Translations under genes and position numbers: made by a program
Part shown: positions 49,401 to 56,415 of the stretch, piece by piece
How the letters are laid out: every line of letters begins with the position of its first letter
Position numbering within the stretch: the first letter of the stretch is position 1
Source: Mastigias papua
Taxonomy: Eukaryota; Cnidaria; Scyphozoa; Rhizostomeae; Mastigiidae
NCBI GenBank assembly: GCA_964019165.1
Contig: OZ025271.1
Location: forward strand, 14,363,759 to 14,427,758
Direction: 5' to 3'
DNA length: 64,000 bases
Notes under the pieces: generated by a model
What the model saw: the letters and a program-made list of their open reading frames with translations, nothing else
Told to the model about the DNA's origin: nothing
Database searches by the model: none

Positions 49401-51556
49401 ATCATCGACAGCTGTCTTGGGGGATGTCACGCGAAGAAAGATGGACATCTATAGTGAAATATGAAAAATGTAAATATCAATTAATTATATATATCACAAA
49501 GGATTATTCGCTGGTAATAATGAATAATGAAAATGATCATTTAAGATGTCAACTATTGTTGAAATCTCTCAAGTAATAAACGATCTGTAGCAAATCTAAC
49601 TGAAGTAAGAAATTCTATCATAAAACTGAGTGAGGCCAGGTTGGAAGTTGGGAAATAGAATCTTATTGTGTAAGATAAGTATAGCTAAGAGACAAAAAAA
49701 TTTAATGCAAGTATCTAAAGATTGTAACCAATTGATAAATGGAGCTGCAATTGTATCCATGGTGTGGGCACTTGTGTCTTATCAACAGGTCCAATGAACA
49801 TCAAAATGGAACTGAAATGGCTCCCATGCACAAACTAGCCAAGTGAGTCACAGTGTTAACCACTTACCTTTGAGCGTGGACTTGAAAGCGAGACCGGGAA
49901 GCTAAGATGTAGAGGAATTAAAATGCTACAAACTTGAGGGTTGCGTAATCGAACCCCAACTCGGGTTAACCATTATCTCACATTTTCACTTAACAAATTG
50001 ACAAATGTTATAACTTACTGTTGATAGTGGGAGAACTTGGCTAGGACCAGTTGCCTTAGATCTTGAGGGAGACTCCTGTAAAGGCAACCAAATACAGCAT
50101 ACAATCATAAGAAAGGTTAAACACATAATCATACTCAATAAATTAGAAATCATATTATAAAATTATTGCCAAATATATTGAATGTTCCTGCTTAGCGGCA
50201 TAACTGAAGTATGTAGTGCCCACAACGAGCTAAGATGAACTGAGGCCCATTATAAATACGTCTAAGTAAAATTGAGTTTCTTATAAGCACGTTCACAAAA
50301 AGCAACTGTAGGATCGTACCCAGTAGGGTACCTTGGTTGCTTTCAATAAAGGCAAAGGCTGTCAGTTAAGAAACTCTTACTGTCTCATCTAACGAGAAAC
50401 TACATGTATAATTCAGATCTACTGGACAATTTGATGAAGTATACATTTCGAGAAGCATCAAAAAAGTTGCCACGATAAAACAAAAATCAAACCAACTAGA
50501 GCAAAACAGTTAATTCCATCAGGTTACTAGTATTATTATCATTATACTATGTTTTGAGAGTGTAACTTTTAGTATCTTCGTTATAAACATCATAACGTAC
50601 TGTTGATGATGGAAGATCAACGGTAGAAGGAGATTTTAAAGACGAGGACGGCTCTGTCTATTATGGAGAAAGGAGAAATATTTGATAAAACTACATGATA
50701 AAAGAACAAACAAAATAGAAGTTACCAAGAAAAAGTAAAACAAAAATTGATCACAGTAGTGTTTTCTAATCCCCATTTGTCTCATCTCCCGTACTTTCCT
50801 GGTTGCAAAACTTTTATCTAAATGGGAATCACTTGTTTCTGTATATTGTTTACGTGACTGAAATCTCAAAATAGTATTCTATATAATCTCTAGCAAAAAA
50901 TGTAAGGAAGGGCGAAGTCTGTTCAAGCCGATTGTCAGTCATTTGTCGTTGATGAAATGTACAATGTGTGACAATCATGTGAATTTACCCTTAGACCGTA
51001 CACCAGCTTAAGGCGGATAAGGCATAATTCCTAGTAACAAATACCGCTGTGGAGGAGCTTGAAATGACTAAAGCAAATTATTAAGAGAGAAATGTATATC
51101 CATTTTCTAGGTATTGGGAAGTTGTACTGTCTTTACAAGGTTGAGGTGATGAATGTGACAGATGGTATAGAACTGCATCATCATCATCACCTTCATCCTC
51201 GTCATCACTATCATGTTTTATTCATAGTCTCCTAACCATGAACTTACCTCTCTCATTACCCCCCCCCCCCCTCCATGTCCATAAAAACGAAATTGCAAAT
51301 CAGCTTTCAAGAGAAAAACAACTTGCCCATCTACCCAACAGGCTCCAGATCTTCGATAAGCAAGAAACGTACAAGGTTCGCAAAGGACGATGTGAAAGTG
51401 ACGTCATAGGTTACCTTGAATGAGCATGATTCACTCGGCCATAAAAATTGTGAGACAAAAGTGTGTAAAATGTTCGGGTACCTGCGCTAGGCCAAGAGGC
51501 ATCTCAATTTTCTTTTTCTTATGGTCACTGTTCAAGTATACACCACATTCACGTAT
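31270..51556 (-). CDS. ZU5-ZU5-UPA protein with a micro-exon array (gene span)
   Basis: Minus-strand gene assembled from splice signals and phase. Transcription order: an optional exon at 51556-51482, micro-exons from 50657 down to 41339 (all phase 0), then exons 38186-38137, 36987-36665, 36083-35881, 34276-34229, 33981-33719, 32537-32232 and 31426-31270, ending in TGA. Every junction among the last seven agrees in phase (0, 2, 1, 0, 0, 2, 2), which random frames would not give. These seven encode about 449 residues: one clear ZU5 domain, a second ZU5-like domain, and a UPA-like tail. ZU5-ZU5-UPA is the supramodule of ankyrins and PIDD, but here no death domain follows. The N-terminal part is a Ser/Pro/Thr-rich linker from the micro-exons. 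The true 5' end was not found. A scaffold or signalling role is inferred only from the domains. Confidence 0.75.
32232..32537 (-). CDS. ZU5-UPA gene, UPA-like exon
   Basis: 306 nt between TTTTAG and GTAAGA, entering with one base and leaving in phase 2. Contains VSFIRKTVNEWIIEPVIELL, then CFFVHFHVYCKGLSYEE and LNLIGSYQVADGPLNLK. The pattern of an HVYC strand, an acidic helix (KLEDLKEIVKE) and a final beta strand fits UPA topology. Assignment is by pattern, not alignment. Confidence 0.7.
33719..33981 (-). CDS. ZU5-UPA gene, second ZU5-like exon
   Basis: 263 nt between TTTTTTCAG and GTAAGT. Includes FRLKPFPIIHMKERNGKQPM, KPVTILLYMD, ERLVIFYGDSDGIIDVT and EGRLVNVQLDHFS. A PV-x-L strand and a terminal V-x-V-x-HFS are hallmarks of the end of a ZU5 fold. 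The SYFR...KPVTI segment follows the IVEFK strand of the upstream exon. Confidence 0.72.
34229..34276 (-). CDS. ZU5-UPA gene, possible 16-codon exon
   Basis: 48 nt in phase 0 after TTTCAG, reading DEYQTGWRYLDATQKN before GTTTGC. It fits the phases of its neighbours whether included or skipped. The donor is weak. Confidence 0.4.
34660..34702 (-). ncRNA. Hammerhead-ribozyme-like motif, left PLE end
   Basis: The inverted counterpart. It keeps the intact CTGATGA core (34696-34690) preceded by CATACT, but the stem II/GAAA side is altered and stem I is weakened. It complements the right copy: each end preserves what the other has lost. Confidence 0.5.
34951..35589 (+). pseudogene. Penelope-like C-terminal region with GIY-YIG endonuclease
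   Basis: Open for 213 codons without a start, so the reverse transcriptase is lost by 5' truncation. Reads LFDNGYPDGVLVSC, CPVYLKLPLIGNASSKFE, then the endonuclease core SCVVYEFSCRCEARYVGCTT and DRIKQHAPTSIR. The VVYEF-C-C..RYVG.T..(R)..RI.QH.P pattern is the GIY-YIG type of Penelope elements. No internal stop, suggesting a fairly recent copy. Confidence 0.85.
35702..35742 (+). ncRNA. Hammerhead-ribozyme-like motif, right PLE end
   Basis: Stem I catact/agtatg (35702-35707 with 35737-35742, six pairs). Core ctgacaa in place of CTGATGA. Stem II gtg-tcg-cac (35715-35723). GAA core (35724-35726). Stem III aga/ttt with loop agc. C as the cleavage base at 35736. Two core positions deviate, so this copy is probably inactive. 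Confidence 0.55.
35881..36083 (-). CDS. ZU5-UPA gene, inter-ZU5 exon
   Basis: 203 nt after TTTTGTAG, entering with two bases. Reads TSARISNASFFVLCTALDLV, then GGSIAPFDSKFGIKLIFEED and TIVEFK at the donor (GTCTGT). The first part closes the first ZU5 domain; the GG.I...FGIKL..E block opens the second. The Penelope-like element lies in the intron that follows. Confidence 0.72.
36665..36987 (-). CDS. ZU5-UPA gene, ZU5 exon
   Basis: 323 nt between AAATAG and GTAATC. Contains VDIEENGDVHYSTSILSLHV, PAGSVDQRVELKIRAADVSK, then FGEMILSHVVQIEPMKLNFK and IPAVLSLKHS. This is the classical ZU5 pattern: an L-x-(I/V)P-x-G-(A/S) turn, a (L/I)SxVV..xP strand, a kP(V/A)xLxLxH strand, then a W near the end (MEWKNLET). 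Confidence 0.85.
37010..38130. other. Intron, nothing further recognised
   Basis: Intron between the ZU5 exon and its upstream neighbour. No feature supported. Confidence 0.4.
38137..38186 (-). CDS. ZU5-UPA gene, exon linking the micro-exons to ZU5
   Basis: 50 nt after ATCATAG and before GTAAGA, reading NTSFESLTPDSIRDGI plus two bases. It converts phase 0 (micro-exons) to phase 2 (ZU5 exon), so it is needed to join the two halves. Confidence 0.6.
38895..39016 (+). CDS. Candidate Cys-containing exon, unit 1
   Basis: Open frame MTATDAKRSLEDDKKCQILD, then RCEATFIGKYVSNYDYPKGI, ending in phase 2 at GTGAGA. The 3' half is repeated in the next exon with the same CxxLDRCEAT core. Antisense inside an intron of the ZU5-UPA gene. 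No family recognised. Confidence 0.35.
39064..39147 (+). CDS. Candidate Cys-containing exon, unit 2
   Basis: 84 nt after TACAG, before GTAAGA. Phase fits the previous exon across a 47-bp gap. Reads KTCDVLDRCEATENGIHGSK then YKHPLCI. It duplicates the upstream exon (CxxLDRCEAT) and its donor position. Confidence 0.35.
40141..40275. repeat. Minisatellite array, left arm (ttcaccatgctcaac-type)
   Basis: About seven imperfect units of 15-18 bp, consensus near 'tttttcaccatgctcaac'. Inverse of the array at 40738-40880. Confidence 0.85.
40738..40880. repeat. Minisatellite array, right arm (gagcatggtgaaaaagtt-type)
   Basis: About eight units, same repeat in opposite orientation. With the left array it could form a long hairpin. 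Confidence 0.85.
41339..41401 (-). CDS. Micro-exon 1 from the 3' end of the array
   Basis: 63 nt, phase 0, between TTATAG and GTAAGT. Reads PPLPPSTGAPSHDV, then CACSQYP. Sister of the exon at 49166-49104, with which it also shares intron sequence on both sides. Confidence 0.65.
41765..41798 (-). CDS. Doubtful 34-nt exon
   Basis: CATAG acceptor and GTAAGC donor enclose 34 nt. The paralogous segment at 49901-49868 is also 34 nt with the same signals. Its length would break the phase-0 series, so it may be skipped, used with an alternative site, or not an exon. Confidence 0.25.
41906..41965 (-). CDS. Micro-exon (ESPSSSKESDHRHRALPPST)
   Basis: 60 nt, phase 0, between TTGTAG and GTAAGC. Paralogue of 50075-50019. 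Confidence 0.65.
42170..42223 (-). CDS. Micro-exon (KPPSSSTSPSAIDLPPIT)
   Basis: 54 nt, phase 0, pyrimidine tract then GAAG acceptor, GTAAGT donor. Paralogues: 50657-50601, and the decayed copies at 42759 and 44641. Confidence 0.65.
42359..42418 (-). CDS. Micro-exon (KPPSPSLIERLFRRAHPSST)
   Basis: 60 nt, phase 0, between TCATAG and GTAAGT. Paralogue of 44128-44075. The LI(E/K)RLFRRA core is unusual in the array because it is basic and could be amphipathic. Confidence 0.65.
42759..42813 (-). pseudogene. Decayed micro-exon copy
   Basis: Same family as 42223-42170 (..PPSSSTSSSTVDLPPLP). The donor is GTAATT and the interval to any AG is not a multiple of three. Confidence 0.5.
44075..44128 (-). 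CDS. Micro-exon (KPPSLIKRLFRRAPPISI)
   Basis: 54 nt, phase 0, between TCGTAG and GTAAGT. Duplicate of 42418-42359 shortened by two codons. Confidence 0.6.
44641..44694 (-). pseudogene. Decayed micro-exon copy with frameshift and stop
   Basis: Splice sites remain (TTTTAG, GTAAGT) but a one-base loss and a TAA close the frame relative to the copy at 42223. Confidence 0.5.
44750..47080. other. Intron of the micro-exon gene; dispersed repeat at 46.1 kb
   Basis: No intact exon seen. 46110-46280 is the second copy of the repeat at 18.36-18.60 kb. A coding-looking frame at 45,640-45,740 lacks usable splice sites. Confidence 0.4.
47084..47149 (-). CDS. Micro-exon (VDPQLTSSQSSRSSPPDDHR)
   Basis: 66 nt, phase 0, between TTTTTTGCAG and GTATGT. 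Reads VDPQLTSSQSSRSSPPDDHR then DR. Confidence 0.6.
47968..48006 (-). CDS. Micro-exon (NLTHTSTTRPSLT)
   Basis: 39 nt, phase 0, between TTATAG and GTAAGT. The shortest intact member. Confidence 0.55.
48366..48436. repeat. (GAT/GATAAT)n microsatellite
   Basis: Short run of gatgataatgatgatgatgatg text. Confidence 0.9.
48628..48687 (-). CDS. Micro-exon (APPTSSSSPSAGRPTFQVPT)
   Basis: 60 nt, phase 0, between TTTTTCAG and GTAAGT. Confidence 0.65.
49104..49166 (-). CDS. Micro-exon (PPHSPSCGTPSHDV..PSQYP)
   Basis: 63 nt, phase 0, between TTATAG and GTAAGT. Links the array to the PSQYx family at 25 and 2-5 kb by its C-terminal RTPSQYP. An internal GTAAGA could act as an alternative donor, dropping the last eight codons. 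Confidence 0.65.
49383..49448 (-). CDS. Micro-exon (MSIFLRVTSPKTAVDDTADH)
   Basis: 66 nt, phase 0, between CTATAG and GTATGT. Less Ser/Pro-rich than its neighbours. Confidence 0.6.
49868..49901 (-). CDS. Doubtful 34-nt exon (paralogue of 41798-41765)
   Basis: TCTTAG and GTAAGT signals enclose 34 nt. See the paralogue. Confidence 0.25.
50019..50075 (-). CDS. Micro-exon (ESPSRSKATGPSQVLPLST)
   Basis: 57 nt, phase 0, between TTACAG and GTAAGT. Paralogue of 41965-41906. Confidence 0.65.
50601..50657 (-). CDS. Micro-exon (TEPSSSLKSPSTVDLPSST)
   Basis: 57 nt, phase 0, between AATAG and GTACGT. Paralogue of 42223-42170. First well-supported exon of the gene in this window. Confidence 0.6.
51482..51556 (-). 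CDS. Possible further 5' exon next to the BEL insertion
   Basis: 75 nt, open and phase 0 at both ends. Acceptor TTTATTCCTATAG, donor GTACCC (weak). Reads IRECGVYLNSDHKKKK and ends EMPLGLAQ. Lies 61 bp from the retrotransposon's target duplication. Not Ser/Pro-rich. Confidence 0.35.
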
Positions 51557-51621
51557 CTATAGGAATAAATATTGCATTTACAGAAATATCTATAGAAATA
51601 TTTAAATGCAACAATGAATTG

Positions 51622-51835
51622 TTTTATATTGCTCAGAATCGAATCCACAAAGTACAAAATCATTTGGTTTGAATTCATTATTAACGATAAACTATAACTA
51701 TTGATTATAATGTGAGTTATTCGCCCTCCACGTTAGCTCTACAAAAACTCTAATCACCTGCTACTACTATGCAGGGATCTGGTGACGAATTTAACAATTA
51801 TTACAATTTATGCAGCTTAAGCAATCAACATAACA
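51622..51835 (-). repeat. BEL 3' LTR
   Basis: 214 bp. Preceded on the element's strand by the purine tract AACGGGGGGAG (51846-51836). Confidence 0.93.
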
Positions 51836-51903
51836 CTCCCCCCGTTGACTACCCCTGTAGTCAACACTAACAAAACAGATAGATTATAATTAAATCAATA
51901 CGG

Positions 51904-54624
51904 CTACAACATGTCCTTTCTAATCAGTTCTCCGATCACTGCAGCTGTTCTTCTTGGCCTTGTCTGCTCGTGATCGCTATTACTTTCATTACAATCTAAT
52001 GATACATTCTCATTGTCCGATATTCTATTTTCATCTACATTCGATTTCACCTCTAATGGTACTAAACACTGTAAAGGGCGTACTAAATGTGTAGTTCCCT
52101 TTTCTGTAGCTACTTTCAATTTTACCGAACGAATTTTGCCGTCTCTACTAGGAATTAACTCTACTACTTTTGCTACTTTCCAAAATGAACGCTTAGTCTG
52201 TTCGTTTTTTACAATAACGATATCACCTAACGATACAATGTTTTCCTTACACTCATTTCGATTTACTATTTCACGAAGACTAGGCAAATATTCATTTTTC
52301 CATCTTTTGGAGAATTCCGACAATAACTTTCGATGATATTTAAGACGCTTCGTTAAGGTTTCATACGTACTAACTACTGCAAGATAACTTTCATTGGGTG
52401 CCAATGTAACATTTCTGCCATATATTAACTGTGACGGCGTCAACGGATACGTAACCCCTTCTGTATCGTCATAAATGTAGGTTAACGGACGAGAATTAAT
52501 TACCGATTCAATTTCAACAAGCAGTGTATTCAACTCATCAAACGAAAGTTGTGCTCTACCAACTACTTTATGCAAAGTACGTTTTACCGATCTAATTAAT
52601 CTTTCCCAAGCTCCACCCCTCCAGGGACTTTTTGGTACAATAAATTCCCAATCAACGCCCTTGTTTACCATCATACCTTTAACACTTTTCGAATTAAGAA
52701 TCTGCTTTATCTCTTTGGATGCGGCCTTAAAAGTCTTAGCGTTATCGCTATATAATTTACGCGGCAGTCCTCTACGAGCACAAAACCGACGGAACGAACG
52801 GAAAAATGAGGATACGTTCAGACTATCTACCAATTCTAGATGTACCGCTCTAGTAGAAAAACAAGTGTATATACAAATATATGATTTACTTAATTCCTTA
52901 TACGACGAATTCTTATCCTTAACTAGCAAGGGACCCGCGAAATCTAAACCCGTATTGCTGAAAGGTGGCCAATCATCTACACGTGAATCTGGGAGGTCTG
53001 GGGCTATAGTAGGCTTGATGGTAAGTCTATCAATCCATGAGCACACAGTGCACGACCTTTTGAACTTTTTGACCGCTTCTCTACCCTTTAAAATCCAATA
53101 ACGTTGTCTTATTGCGTTCAACGTGTCACGTACGCCATTATGCAACACAATATCGTGATATTCTTTTATCACCAACTTAGAATACCAATTACGAGGATGT
53201 AATAAAATGGGCTTCTTCGTCGAATCTGAAACAGAAGCGTTATTTATCCGAGATCTCGCTCTTATTACGTTGTTGTTATCTAGGAACAAATTAAATTGCT
53301 TAACTTTCAAGGGAGGCTTGGTTACCATTTTACCACGCAAAAATTCGTACTCTTCTGAAAATTCCTCTCTTTGAATGTAACTTAATAATTTGTATTCTGC
53401 ACGTTCGATTTCTTCGTTCCTTAATTCTTCACTTAATTCGAGCCTTTCATTATTCAACGACGCCTTACAATTCTCTGCAAATCTCAAAACCCAAGCCAGG
53501 GTGTCGAGGAGTTTACGTTTACTCCCAAATCGTTCAACATTCACCAAACTCTGTATATTCAAAACATCCGACGAACTAGATAACGCATGTGTTATCACGC
53601 GAGAATTTTTGGCCTCCTCCTGCAAGGCAATTTCATTAGCTTCATTATCAGTTGTTTCAATAAATGGCCACAATTCACAACCTTGCTTCAAGAACTCGAG
53701 ACCTTCGAACCAAAACACATCCCTTGAAAGGTACTTTCCACAAAGCCCACGTGAGGGTAAATCTGCTGGGTTTAAGACACCTGGACAAAACCTCCATTGT
53801 GACCTGTCCGTTAATTCTAAAATTTTCAGGACCCGGTTTCTTACAAATTGCTTCCAGGGCTTACTGTTTTTTACCCAGCAGAGTGCTACTAGGGAATCCA
53901 CCCAATAAAAACTTGTGATTTTCTCCAGATCTAATTCTTGAAGCAAAACAGTACGAATTGTATGCATTAATTCTGCTAACAACAGAGCCCCCATCAACTC
54001 TAATTTTGGGATTGGTACCTGTTTGATGGGTGCTACTCTTGCTTTTGACGCAATAATTCTACAATCTACTTGTCCATTTTCATATTCGGTGCGCAAATAA
54101 ACGACACAAGCATAGGCTTGCTCACTTGCGTCTGAGAAGCCGTGAAGCTGAAATGAACGTATACTTAATTCGTTGAAGAGACACCTAGGTATTCTAACCT
54201 TACTTAACTGTTGTAGCTTGAAGAGAAATGCATTAAATTCTAACCTAGCACTTCCTTGTAATTCCTCATCCCAAGCTACTTTCTGTAAACATAACGATTG
54301 AAACATTGCCTTCATCTTAACGGTAAATACACTCAAAATTCCTAACGGATCGAATATTTTAGCGGTCAATTTCAGCAATGAACGCTTAGTTGCTGGAATT
54401 GTTTTAGCTAATTCCGTAATCTCCGTAAAATCGTAACAGATTTCATCCGACGAGGAGTTCCAGTGCAATCCTAGTATTTTAACAGTTTCATTTTCTGCAC
54501 TAAGACCTATACACGATTGTACATAAGACTGATCCTCTTCACTTAACTTTGGGTCTAACCCCCTAGTTGTTACTTCACCTTCAGATTTGCGAATACGTTC
54601 AATTAACTCTTTTGAATTCGAATT
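51904..54624 (-). CDS. BEL RNase H and integrase region
   Basis: Long open segment (854 codons from 54468; open frame from 54624). RNase H/Pao region: LHGFSDASEQAYACVVYLRT and PIPKLELMGALLLAEL. Integrase: an HHCC-type block ending SCTVC, then catalytic D, D, E in NTGLDFAGPLLV, LYSDNAKTFKAA and PWRGGAWERLIRSV. Then a C-terminal domain with SLGDIVIVKNEQTKRSFWKV and HLVRPLQCLVPLEV. No defect inside this part. Confidence 0.92.
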   Translation of the reverse strand, partial: NSNSKELIERIRKSEGEVTTRGLDPKLSEEDQSYVQSCIGLSAENETVKILGLHWNSSSDEICYDFTEITELAKTIPATKRSLLKLTAKIFDPLGILSVFTVKMKAMFQSLCLQKVAWDEELQGSARLEFNAFLFKLQQLSKVRIPRCLFNELSIRSFQLHGFSDASEQAYACVVYLRTEYENGQVDCRIIASKARVAPIKQVPIPKLELMGALLLAELMHTIRTVLLQELDLEKITSFYWVDSLVALCWVKNSKPWKQFVRNRVLKILELTDRSQWRFCPGVLNPADLPSRGLCGKYLSRDVFWFEGLEFLKQGCELWPFIETTDNEANEIALQEEAKNSRVITHALSSSSDVLNIQSLVNVERFGSKRKLLDTLAWVLRFAENCKASLNNERLELSEELRNEEIERAEYKLLSYIQREEFSEEYEFLRGKMVTKPPLKVKQFNLFLDNNNVIRARSRINNASVSDSTKKPILLHPRNWYSKLVIKEYHDIVLHNGVRDTLNAIRQRYWILKGREAVKKFKRSCTVCSWIDRLTIKPTIAPDLPDSRVDDWPPFSNTGLDFAGPLLVKDKNSSYKELSKSYICIYTCFSTRAVHLELVDSLNVSSFFRSFRRFCARRGLPRKLYSDNAKTFKAASKEIKQILNSKSVKGMMVNKGVDWEFIVPKSPWRGGAWERLIRSVKRTLHKVVGRAQLSFDELNTLLVEIESVINSRPLTYIYDDTEGVTYPLTPSQLIYGRNVTLAPNESYLAVVSTYETLTKRLKYHRKLLSEFSKRWKNEYLPSLREIVNRNECKENIVSLGDIVIVKNEQTKRSFWKVAKVVELIPSRDGKIRSVKLKVATEKGTTHLVRPLQCLVPLEVKSNVDENRISDNENVSLDCNESNSDHEQTRPRRTAAVIGELIRKDML

Positions 54625-54627
54625 TCA

Positions 54628-55743
54628 TTTACGTAGGTTAAAATTTCCTTCTTTCATTACCGGCTTTGCCTGCTGATAAATTTCGTAAGCCTTGTCTACT
54701 GTTTCTCCACCAGTTGACAGATCGTCGACAAATAAACCTTTTAGTACCTTGACAATCTCAGGATTTCTCTCTTGGTATGATGACACATGCTGCAATAAAA
54801 CACTTCCCAAAACCGCAGGGGAAGGCCGTAGGCCAAAGGGCAGACGCGTATAACGCAGCTGGACAACTGAGCGATGTACAGATTGTGGGTCATCATACCA
54901 TAGAAACCTGAGAAAGTCACGATCTTCCGATTTAATCCCAATCTGAAGAAAAGCTTTTTCGATATCAGCTGTTAGCGCTATAACTTTAGTTCTAAACTTA
55001 ATTAGAACATCAAACAACATGGGAATCAAATTAGGTCCTCGCTCTAAACGATCGTTTAACGACAATTTCTCGGTTTCCGTTTTTGCACTCGCGTCGAAAA
55101 CTACTCGTACCTTACTCGTGACCCTGTCCTTCCGAATAACTCCAAAATGTGGCATAAATCTAACGTTGTCGTTATCTAATTCCGAAGAGGGCACTTTCTC
55201 TATAATACCTTGTGCGAGTTGTTCTTTAAATATACTATCGTACTCTCGCATCAGTTCGGGTTTCTTCATTAAACTAGAGTGTAATGAGTTTAACCTAGTC
55301 TTACAATGCTCCAAATTACTTACCATATTATTCGGCTCCGATGGTTTCCATGGTAGTCCTACTTCGTAACGATCTCAGTGTACCTTAATATCGCAAAATC
55401 TATCCGTTTCGTTACTATCAACTGCCTTACTGCAATCTAAACCGGTATTCTCTACTTCCCAAAAGGCTTTCAGTGCATCAACTAATTCGTTATCCTTAAC
55501 CGATTCGGTAAGCCTTGGGATCTCAATACACAAATGTGTGGACGTAAATGTATCCTGAGAAACAATCGACGATCCTGTATCTCCCGACAACACCCAACCT
55601 AATTTACTTTTAACGGCTACAGGACCGTGTTCTCCTCTAATTACATCCCCCACTACTATATTATAATACTGGTCGGCTCCTATCAATACATTGATATTAT
55701 CACTACTGCCTAGAGATGTGTCAACATCATCTGCAAACTCCAA
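54628..55743 (-). pseudogene. BEL protease-RT linker and reverse transcriptase
   Basis: Contains NVLIGADQYYNIVVGDV, LGWVLSGDTG, then the reverse-transcriptase blocks RVVFDASAKT, ALTADIEKAFLQIGI, LPFGLRPSPAVL and FVDDLSTGGE (catalytic YxDD-type). A TGA at 55375-55377 splits it. A second TGA at 54625-54627 follows NLRK, where the family has a Trp. Confidence 0.9.
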
Positions 55744-55746
55744 ACC

Positions 55747-56403
55747 CTACAGATGAGGGAACGAAGTTACTTCTACACGGGTAGGGAGAGGAGAACACAA
55801 TTCTGGGTAAGAAAGTGCATTAACTACTGCTAACTGTCCATCATTTAATTCAATTTCAAAACTCACCACTTTACAGCTCCTACTTTTATAGTCAGCGCTA
55901 CCGAAAGTGTTCAAGTTCAGGTTTTCTTTCTTCTCACACTTCAACTGTAATTTCTTCACAACATCTTCAGTGACATAACTTCTCTGGCTGCCATTGTCGA
56001 GCAAAATTCGAATCGAACATTTTTCTCCGTTAATCGGGTTTACCGCTGTTGCCTTTGCCGTTTGCAATAAAACGTGCGTCGCTTTTCTTTCTTTGGATAT
56101 CGCAGTAACATTCGTTTGAGTCGATGGCCCTTGCTCTGCCCTACTATTATTTGTCTTCCTTTCACATATACTGGAATGATGCTTTCCTTTGCAGACACTG
56201 CAAAATCTCCCATTTGGGCATGCTTTTACAACGTGGCCTGTCCGCAAACAACAAGAACATCGCCCGTCTTGTAACAAACGCTCTTTCCGCTTTATTACAT
56301 CTACGACATTCTTACACTCCGACGCGTAATGATTTCCCGAACAAAAATAACAAAGAATATTTTTTGTTGTATCCTTTGCTACGAATACAGCCATCGTACC
56401 CAT
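55747..56403 (-). pseudogene. BEL zinc knuckles and aspartic protease
   Basis: CYFCSGNHYASEC, then CSCCLRTGHVVKAC and CSVCKGKHHSSIC are nucleic-acid-binding knuckles. ILLDNGSQRSYVTEDVV carries the aspartic protease D-x-G motif. Ends at an in-frame TAG (55747-55749). Same frame as gag and pol. Confidence 0.85.
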
Positions 56404-56415
56404 GTTCGCAGTTGT

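Noticed and set aside
52013..53908. Plus-strand frames of 107-172 aa opposite BEL pol
   Set aside because: Shadows of the strongly coding minus-strand integrase/RNase H frame.
51904..56403. G-to-A hypermutation as the cause of the BEL stops
   Set aside because: Only the 54625 stop clearly looks like TGG to TGA. The family residues expected at the other positions need different base changes.
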